Source: Clostridia bacterium UC5.1-1D2 | GTDB taxonomy: Bacteria > Bacillota > Clostridia > Lachnospirales > Lachnospiraceae | Reading direction: 5' to 3' | DNA: 34,498 nt | Assembly: GCA_001304855.1 (NCBI GenBank) | Contig: BBZN01000046.1 | Coordinates: 1 to 34,498, forward strand | Shown here: positions 27,829 through 34,498 of the stretch, in pieces | How the letters are laid out: each line of letters opens with the position of its first letter | Numbering within the stretch: position 1 is the first letter of the stretch | Program-made: the position numbers and the translations under genes | Notes under the pieces: model-generated | Told to the model about the DNA's origin: nothing | What the model saw: the letters and a program-made list of their open reading frames with translations, nothing else | Database searches by the model: none

Positions 27829-30725
27829 TTGGGTAAGCAGATATTAGAACAGGTGGAAGCGCTGGCCGGTAAAGTGTTGAGAGAATATTTTTGTAATTCT
27901 GATGTGGAGTTCCTTATATCCACATTTGCTGAGGACATAGTGTGGCTGGGGGCCGGCGAAAAACAGAAGGCTGAGGGAAAAGAGGCGGTAGCCGCCCATT
28001 TCCGTGTGGGAGCGGAGGAGATGATTCCCTGTAATATGTCGGAGGAAGAATACGAGACCAGGGAGATTGGGCCTGGCTGCTATCTCTGCGAAGGGGTGAG
28101 CTGGCTCCAGTCCAAGCCTGATATAAATATATATATGAAGGCGCAGCAGCGGTGCACCTTTGTATTCCGTGACACCGGAAATGGGCTTGAGACGGTTCAT
28201 ATACATAACTCTGTGCCCTTCGCAGCAGTACAGGACGACGAGCTTTTCCCTATGGAGGCGGCCAGGGAGGCTTATGCCAAGCTGGAGCAGAAGCTTCAGG
28301 AGCGTAACCAGGAATTTGAGCGGCAGGCACAATTTTTGACGCAGCTTTACAATTCGGTGCCCTGCGGAATCATCCAGTTTGGGGCGGAACCGCCTTATGA
28401 GGTCATCAACATTAACCGCATGGTGTGGGAATTCTATGGGTTCCCGTCGGAAGAAGCTTACAGGAAGCAGGTTAAGACTCCCCTCCAGATGATTCTTGAA
28501 GAGGACAGGGTCAGAATAAAAACGCTGATAGATAATCTGAAGCTCAATGGAGATGCAGCGTCCTATGTGCGGGAATCCAGACGGGACGACGGGGAGAAGA
28601 TATGGATCAGCGCAGTCCTGGGAAAAATTGAAAATGCCGACGGCCGGGTTGTGATTCAGGCTGTCTTTACGGATGTGTCGGAGATCCGGCGGATAGAGAT
28701 AGCCAGAGAGCAGGAGCGGCTGCTGGAGAACAGCTCCCTCAGGGCGGCCATATGCACTGCCTATCCCCTGATAATGAGCGTTAATCTTACAAGAGATACA
28801 TATAACTGTATGATTGAGGAACACACAACCCATCTGTCTGCCAAACAGGGAGCGTTTACAAGTCTGATCCGGAGTTCTCTGCCTGCGGTTTATCCCTCCT
28901 ACAGGGAGGATTTTGCCGCCAGCTTTGACCGTGAGGAGGCGCTGCGGCGGTTCGCGTCCGGCCAGCGGGAGATTTATATGGAACTGCAGCATATGGGGGA
29001 GGATGGAAAATATCACTGGATATCCGTTCTCCTGATTTACGTCGAGAACCCATTTAACAGCGACGTGATCGCCATTGGACTGGTTAAGATTCTGGATAAC
29101 CAGAGGGCGGAACAGGCCCGCCAGGAGCAGCTTCTGAGAGATGCCCTGAGTTCGGCGAAAGCGGCGGATCAGGCTAAGTCTGACTTCCTTTCCAGAATGA
29201 GCCATGATATCCGCACGCCTATGAATGCAATTATCGGCATGAGTACCATCGGACAACTGAAGGCGGACGACACAAAGGGGGTTCAGGATTGTTTTAAAAA
29301 GATAGACGCCTCCTCGCGGTATCTGCTGTCCCTGCTTAATGATATTTTGGATATGTCCAAGATAGAGACGGGTAAAATGGAGATTGCCCATGAACATTTT
29401 GATTTTTCAGGACTGATAGAGGAGATGAACCAGATAATCTATCCCCAGACGTTGAGCAGGAATCTGAGCTATGAGGTGTACCATAGGGAGCCGCTGGAAC
29501 GTCATTATATAGGGGACCCGCTGAGGCTGAAACAGATTCTTATGAATCTCTTATCCAACGCCCTGAAATTTACGCCTGAGGGGGGAGCGCTTTCCGTTGA
29601 CATCAGGGAGCAGAGGAGAACCAACGGCTTCGCCTATATCCAGTTTTGCGTCAGGGATACAGGGGTGGGCATGTCCGAGGACTTTAAGAAACGTATTTTC
29701 CAGCCCTTTGAGCAGGAGCTGCCGGAGACGGGGCGCAACAATGCGGGAAGCGGGCTGGGGCTTTCCATTGTGTATAATCTGGTTCATCTAATGGGCGGGA
29801 GTATACAGGTTGAGAGTGAGAAGCACGCGGGCACTGCATTTACCGTGGTTCTGCCCTTTAAATTAATATCCGATGATGCTGAGCGGGAGGAAGAGAGAAA
29901 GCGGCAGGAGCTTATGAAGGATTTAAAGGTTCTTGTGGTGGATGACGATGCCTCATCGGACAGCAGACGGCAGAGATATTGAAGGAGATTGGGGCTGGTA
30001 CGGAATGGGTGGATTCCGGTTTTAAAGCGATAGAGGCGGTGAAGAAGTCTATAGGAACAGAACGGCTTTATGATATTGCCATGATTGACTGGCGAATGCC
30101 GGATATGGACGGAATGGAAACGGCCAGACATATCCGGCGTCTGGTTGGCCCTGACACCATGATTATAATGATTACTGCTTATGACTGGGCTGATATAGAG
30201 AGCGAAGCCAGGGCTGCAGGGGTAGATATATTTATATCCAAGCCTCTGTTTAAGACAGCTATATTTGATGCATTTTCCAGAATCTATTCAAAGGAAGGAG
30301 GTTCCAAACCTGAGAGACGGAAGTTTCATCTGGAAGGAAAGCAAATCCTTTTGGTGGAGGACAACGATATGAACCGGGAAATTGCCCAGACGCTGCTGGA
30401 GATGAACGGCATGACAGTGGAGAGCGCGGAGAACGGGGCGCAGGCAGTGGATATTTTCTCAGGAAGGCCCCAGGGACATTTCCACGCGGTTCTCATGGAT
30501 ATCCGCATGCCTGTTATGGACGGATTGAAGGCCACGGAGAAAATCAGGGCCCTGGAGCGGCGGGATGCACAGACGGTTCCTATACTTGCTATGACGGCAA
30601 ACGCCTTTGAGGAGGATAAGATACAGGCCCAGAGGGCCGGAATGTCAGGGTATCTGGTAAAGCCTCTGGATGTGGATGTTCTCATGGAGGCCCTGGAAAA
30701 GCATATTGGACAGGCGGACAAATAG
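27829..30725 (+). CDS. Hybrid sensor histidine kinase with two receiver domains (frameshifted as read)
   Basis: Soluble multi-domain kinase of about 966 residues. In order: an NTF2/SnoaL-like domain (about 1-140, LREYFCNSDVEFLISTFAEDIVW); a short coiled coil (145-165); a PAS domain (about 170-295, LTQLYNSVPCGIIQF to AVFTDVSEIRR); a second PAS-like domain (about 300-430); HisKA with H459 (FLSRMSHDIRTPMN); HATPase (NLLSNALKFT, DTGVGMS, GSGLGLSIV); REC1 (VVDDDAS, MIDWRMPDMDG, SKPLF); and REC2 (LVEDNDMN, VLMDIRMPVMDG, MTANAF, VKPLD). No membrane helices, so the signal is intracellular. TTG 27829 is the start, with AGGAGGT nine bases before it. One base lost near 29957 separates the kinase from the receivers. 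No output gene is adjacent; the partner is unknown. Confidence 0.88.
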
Positions 30726-30726
30726 A

Positions 30727-30765
30727 AAGAGGGCGGCGAAAGGGGTTTATGTCAAAGACCCTCTT
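30727..30765. terminator. Weak convergent hairpin between kinase and AraC genes
   Basis: AAGAGGG (30727-30733) pairs with CCCTCTT (30759-30765), with a long loop. On the - strand it is followed by TCTATTT, so it may end the AraC transcript; in the + direction only AAATTT follows. Confidence 0.35.
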
Positions 30766-30769
30766 AAAT

Positions 30770-31673
30770 TTACAGCGGTTTTTCGGAGAGAAGCCGGATG
30801 GAGGTGGCGTACTCCGACGGGGTCATGGCTGTGAATTTCTTAAACTGCCGGGAAAATAGTGGATGGAGGTGTAGCCAGCCGGTCGGATATCTGGGTGAAA
30901 TTCATCTGGTTATCCCGTATCATCTGCTTGGCCGTGTCCACCTTCATTCTGGTGAAAAACTCGATAATACCGCAGCTCTGGGCGTCCCTGAAAATTTTCT
31001 GAAGCTGGGATCGGCCCACCAGATTGTCCTTGCAGATGCGCTCGATGGTGAGCTGTTCGCTGATATGCTCTTCCATGTACCGGACAATCCGGTTAAAGGT
31101 GTCATTGCCTCCCCCGGCGCCCTGAGGCAGAATACGGCCCGTATTTACAGGCAGGGAGTAGGAGAAATACCGTCTGTACAGATGAATCATAATCTGCTCC
31201 AAATAGTGGCTGATCAGCTGCTCCGATCCGAAGGAGGCTCCGGATTCCAAAAAGATCAGCTGTTCCTGGTAGGGATCGTCCAGCCGGCCGGAAAAGGTGT
31301 TGCGGGCTTCTATGATAATCTGGGCCAGCAGTTCCTTCTCCGTATCCTGTATTTTCATAAGCTGGCCCTCAAAAAATTTCATACATTCCGAGCGGCATTC
31401 AAAGCCGATGACCACAAGGCTGGGGGAGATGCGCCCGTTGGTCAGCACATTGTGAAATTCATTGGGCTTGTGAAAAAGAATATCTCCTTTTTTAAGCGTC
31501 AGCCTCCCTTCACCGGCAATGGCGTCGATCTCTCCGCGGTCCACACAGACCAGCTCCCAGAAATCATGGCTTTCGCCGGGAAAAGAGAAATCGCTCATAT
31601 ATTGAAAATAATGGACGGATACAATCTTTTTAATAGAAATGCTGTCTTTTAATTCCACACTTTGATACGCCAT
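30770..31673 (-). CDS. AraC-family transcriptional regulator (frameshifted near 3' end)
   Basis: About 301 residues: an N-terminal cupin sensing domain (FWELVCVDRGEIDAI, LKKGDILFHKPNEFHNV) and a C-terminal double helix-turn-helix (LTIERICKDNLVGRSQLQKIFRD, then NFTQISDRLGYTSIHYFSRQFKK). ATG 31673 is chosen because GGAG lies eight bases upstream; the frame from 31691 has no site. As read the protein stops at 30840. Restoring one G (CTGGGCTAC) and one T (TTTTTCC) near 30870-30887 gives the family C-terminus KFTAMTPSEYA and a TAA at 30772-30770. It diverges from the GH112 phosphorylase gene and probably activates it in response to a sugar. Confidence 0.88.
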
Positions 31674-31698
31674 CTGTCTGTCTCCTTTCATTTTTTTG

Positions 31699-31707
31699 AT
31701 TATAACA
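31699..31707 (-). promoter_or_regulatory. Promoter -10 (extended) of the AraC gene
   Basis: TGTTATAAT on the - strand: consensus TATAAT (31704-31699) with TGn. Three copies of TGCAA on the + strand (31724, 31734 and 31757) lie over the -35 side and could be regulator half-sites. Confidence 0.45.
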
Positions 31708-31769
31708 TGGAAATTTCCAGGTATGCAAGATAATGCAAATAAAAATAATAGAAAAGTGCAAACAAAATT

Positions 31770-31810
31770 CCTGCGTCTGTCTTGTAACAGATGCAGGCTT
31801 TTATTATACT
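31770..31810 (+). promoter_or_regulatory. GH112 promoter overlapped by an 11-bp dyad
   Basis: CCTGCGTCTGT (31770-31780) and ACAGATGCAGG (31787-31797) form a near-perfect dyad (one G-T mismatch). A promoter reading TTGTAA (31782-31787), 17-base spacer, TATACT (31805-31810) runs through it. The dyad is followed by CTTTTATTAT, so in the + direction it could instead be a weak terminator. Operator versus terminator cannot be settled by sequence alone; the overlap with a promoter favours operator. Confidence 0.5.
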
Positions 31811-31876
31811 GGAACTAAACGAATCAGGAAGCAGACCAGAGTGCGGTCATTCATGCTCACAGCAAGGAGGATAACT

Positions 31877-34132
31877 ATGTCAAATACAAGGGGACGGGTA
31901 ACAGTGCCCAGCGAAGCCGGTTTTTGAAAGAGACGAAGGAGATTATGGAGCGCTGGGGGGCGGACGCCATACGCGACAGCGACGGTACAAAGCTGGATAA
32001 GGAGATCAAGTCTCTGGAGGGAGAGATCTATACCACCTATTTCGTATCCAGGGCTCACAATGAATTTGCTGTGAAGCATATGGAGGAGTGCCAGCAGCTC
32101 TATCTTATGTCCAAACGGTGTATCGCCGTGGGGGACAGGCTGGAGATCGATTTTATGGAAGGCTATTTCGGATATCAGGTGGTGCCCGATTGCTGTCACG
32201 ACCCTAAAAGGTGGTGGGAGGTTATAGACCGGACCACAGGGGAAAGGGTGCCTGCAGAGGATTGGGAGCTGACAGGAGGCGTTATGCCCCAGGGCTTTGG
32301 AGACGGCGGAATATATAAGGGGGCGGATGTGTTCCCCGGAAAAGGATCTGCGGGAAACAGTTCCACGGAAAGGGAAAAGATGCTGGTGATCATCAGCCGG
32401 GCCCAGCCCTTTCATGAATACACCGTGTCATTTCTGGTATATGCGGTCTGGGATCCTACCCAGATGTACAATCACATTACCAATAACTGGGGGGACAAGC
32501 CTCATGAGATTCCCTTCGACGTCCGACATGAGGCCTCGTGGAATTTTGCCAGGGAATATCTGGTTCAGTGGCTGGCAGAAAATCCTGACACAGATGTGGT
32601 GCGGTTTACCACCTTTTTCTATCACTTTACCCTGGTGTTTGGGGATGATGCAAAGGAGAAATTTGTGGACTGGTTCGGCTATGGGGCCACTGTCTCCGTG
32701 AAGGCCCTGGAGGAATTTGAAAAGGAGTACGGCTATCCGCTGCGGCCGGAAGATATTGTGGATAACGGCTATTACAATTCCACGTTCCGCGTACCCACCA
32801 GGCAGTACCGGGACTATATGGACTTCATCCAGCGTTTTGTGGCAAAAAAGGCGGGTGAGCTGGTGGAGCTGGTACATTCCGCCGGACACAAGGCCATGAT
32901 GTTTCTGGGGGATAACTGGATTGGAACAGAACCTTACGGAAAATATTTTTCCGGCATCGGACTGGACGCTGTGGTGGGAAGCGTGGGAGGAGGAGCCACG
33001 CTGCGCCTTATATCTGATATTCCCGGGGTGAAGTATACAGAGCAGATTCCTCCCCTACTTCTTCCCTGATACCTTTTATGAGGGAAATGATCCGGTGCCC
33101 GAGGCAATCGAAAACTGGCTTTGCGCCCGCAGGGCTTTGATGCGCAAGCCGGTGGACCGCATCGGCTACGGCGGTTATCTGAGCCTGGCTTACAAATTTC
33201 CGGGCTTTGTGGATTACATAGAAAAGGTGACGGACGAGTTCCGGCAGATCTACGCCAACATAGGGGGGACCAGGCCATGGTGCGGCTTAAAGGCTGCAAT
33301 CCTGAACTGCTGGGGAAAACTCCGCTCCTGGCAGCCCTACATGGTGGCCCATGCGCTCTGGTACAAACAGACCTACTCCTATTTCGGCATTCTGGAGGCC
33401 CTCAGCGGCGCAGGAGTGGATGTGGAATTTCTGAGCTTTGACGATATACGGGAACATGGAATCCCCGGGGATGTGGATGTAATTATCAATGGGGGAGACG
33501 GGGGAACCGCATTTTCAGGAGGGGAAGAATGGCTGGACGAGAGGCTGGTAACCGGGATCCGCAGATGGGTTTATGAAGGCGGCGGTTTTGTGGGAGTGGG
33601 AGAGCCCTCCGCAGTCCACAGGGGAGGCAGGTATTTCCAGCTGGCGGATGTGCTGGGAGTAGATAAGGAATTGGGCTACAGCCTGTCCACAGACAAGCAT
33701 TTTAACAGGCAGGCAGAGAACCATTTCCTCACAGAGGACAGAACCGCCCTCTGGGACTTTGGGGAGGGGATGAAAAATGTATACGCCCTGGAAGCGGACA
33801 CCGAAATAGGAGAGTACTCAAACAATGAGGTTCACCTCAGCGCCCATCCTTACGGAAGGGGAAGGGGGGTCTATATTGCAGGCCTGCCCTACAGCCATGA
33901 GAATACCCGTCTGCTTCTCCGCAGCCTGTACTACGCGGCGTCCAGAGAGAAGGAGATGAAGCGCTGGTTTGCAGATAATTTTCTCTGTGAAGTCCATGCT
34001 TATCCGGACAGGGGAACATATGCTGTGGTAAATAACTCCAGCAAACCCCAGACCACTGTGATTTTTGACGGCGGGGGAAATAGAAGAACGCTGAAGCTCA
34101 AAGCCTGCGAAATAAGGTGGTTTGAGATATAA
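31877..34132 (+). CDS. 1,3-beta-galactosyl-N-acetylhexosamine phosphorylase, GH112 (frameshifted as read)
   Basis: Cytoplasmic phosphorylase that splits lacto-N-biose (Gal-beta-1,3-GlcNAc) or galacto-N-biose (Gal-beta-1,3-GalNAc) with phosphate to galactose 1-phosphate and the N-acetylhexosamine. These disaccharides come from milk oligosaccharides and mucin. About 752 residues. Family signatures are RGRVTVPSE (start), MERWGADAIRDSDGT, NGYYNSTFRVP, GDNWIGTEPYG, TEGRFLPYFFPDTFYEG and NGGDGGTAFSGG. ATG 31877 has AAGGAGG upstream. As read it is broken at 31922 (one T lost from a T6 run; without it only 16 codons are read) and at about 33042 (two G lost from GAGGGC). The galactose 1-phosphate handling genes are not in view. 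Confidence 0.92.
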
Positions 34133-34349
34133 TATGGCTTTTTAGTCCTCCCTATGTTGATAGTATAAAAGTGATATAATAATTGAAAATACCTCTGATA
34201 TATTTGTGTATAATTTATATAAAAACCTCATTGTATAAAATTATTAATAGATAGTGCAAAGAATTATATGTGCATATTTACTATACTAAAAACACAGATA
34301 ATGTATTTGAAGCGACAAAAACACAAATATATTAAAGGAGGAAGTGTTA
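34133..34349 (+). promoter_or_regulatory. AT-rich promoter region before the lipoprotein gene
   Basis: 217 bases without a gene. An extended -10 TGATATAAT (34172-34180) and another TATAAT (34209-34214) are visible, but neither has a convincing -35 at 17 bases. No terminator for the GH112 gene is evident. The start codon at 34350 has AAAGGAGGAAG. Confidence 0.4.
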
Positions 34350-34498
34350 ATGAAAAGAAGAAACGTATGGGCGCTGGCACTGGCGGCAGTTATGGCAGGT
34401 TCTCTTACGGCCTGCGGAGCGGCGGAACACAGAACGCCACAGCGGCTGCAGCCGACACCGCGGCGGCGGACGCTGCCCAGGAGGCGGATACCACGGCG
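34350..34498 (+). CDS. Lipoprotein, probable sugar ABC-transporter solute-binding protein (N-terminus only)
   Basis: ATG 34350 follows AAAGGAGG at a seven-base gap. MKRRNVWALALAAVMAGSLTACG is a signal peptide with lipobox LTAC (lipidated C22). The frame as read then becomes PR-rich, but one base restored near 34418 gives GGTQNATAAAADTAAADA, the Ala/Thr linker typical of Firmicute solute-binding lipoproteins. The gene runs off the window. Beside the GH112 phosphorylase it is probably the binding protein of a lacto-N-biose/galacto-N-biose importer, which is inference. Confidence 0.6.
   Translation, partial: MKRRNVWALALAAVMAGSLTACGAAEHRTPQRLQPTPRRRTLPRRRIPR

Noticed and set aside
27844..29397. 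A 517-codon open frame on the - strand inside the histidine kinase gene
   Set aside because: It is the shadow of the kinase, which has unmistakable HisKA, HATPase and PAS motifs on the + strand. The - frame has no recognisable domain and no ribosome site.
30798..31652. A 284-codon + strand frame covering the AraC gene
   Set aside because: It is antisense to a clear AraC protein with cupin and helix-turn-helix motifs; no ribosome site or domain supports it.
31770..31803. Riboswitch-like terminator before the GH112 gene
   Set aside because: The hairpin has only a broken T-run and a promoter runs through it, so an operator is the simpler reading. I see no aptamer-like upstream structure.
151..34498. 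Pseudogene decay of a whole region
   Set aside because: Catalytic residues, ribosome sites, promoters and terminators are preserved and almost all lesions are one-base losses in runs. Decay would also give substitutions and larger deletions.

Overview
The window looks like chromosomal DNA of a gut Clostridium cluster XIVa-type Firmicute (Lachnospiraceae, Enterocloster/Hungatella-like). This rests on gene content and style, not on a search: moderately GC-rich coding DNA, AT-rich intergenic regions, AGGAGG ribosome sites, many LysR/AraC regulators, lipoproteins with Firmicute-style signal peptides, a GH112 lacto-N-biose/galacto-N-biose phosphorylase and an ABC-F protein with a long leader. I found no tRNA, rRNA, CRISPR array, insertion sequence or phage gene.

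The dominant feature is that about 20 of 28 genes are interrupted by small indels as written, roughly 40 in 34 kb. Nearly all are losses of one base, usually from a short run of identical bases, and restoring the base rebuilds a normal family-length protein with its catalytic residues. I therefore annotate whole genes across the breaks and give the break positions. The likeliest cause is uncorrected sequencing indels rather than gene decay.

Layout: (1) 0.15-4.4 kb, + strand: a sugar-acid/pentose operon with a DeoR regulator, UlaE-like 3-epimerase, VCBS/FG-GAP propeller-like protein, AraD/UlaF 4-epimerase and HAD phosphatase, closed by a strong terminator. (2) 4.5-8.8 kb: a sulfur-trafficking operon on the - strand (half-length YeeE/YedE, TusA, second half-length YeeE, thioredoxin reductase fused to a degenerate thioredoxin), a divergent LysR gene and a second TusA gene. 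(3) 8.9-14.7 kb, + strand: WecE-like sugar aminotransferase, polyprenyl-phosphate-type GT2, ATP-grasp ligase, then an SsuABC/NitT-type ABC transporter. (4) 14.7-16.5 kb, - strand: a GT39-like membrane glycosyltransferase. (5) 16.7-18.7 kb: two double-rhodanese lipoproteins. (6) 18.9-20.3 kb: an Na+-coupled NSS/SNF symporter. (7) 20.3-24.2 kb, - strand: a large M16 metallopeptidase and a DUF1275 membrane protein, with a divergent LysR gene. (8) 25.3-27 kb, - strand: ABC-F ATPase with a structured leader. (9) 27.2-30.7 kb: zinc-ribbon membrane protein and a hybrid histidine kinase with two receiver domains. (10) 30.8-34.5 kb: AraC regulator divergent from GH112 phosphorylase, followed by the start of a lipoprotein that is probably a sugar-binding protein.

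The two ideas most worth following are the extracytoplasmic-to-cytoplasmic sulfane-sulfur route implied by regions 2 and 5 (rhodanese lipoproteins, split YeeE channel, TusA carriers, unusual TrxR fusion), and the aminotransferase/GT2/ATP-grasp cassette with its own ABC transporter in region 3, which reads like a surface-glycan or small-metabolite pathway I cannot name.
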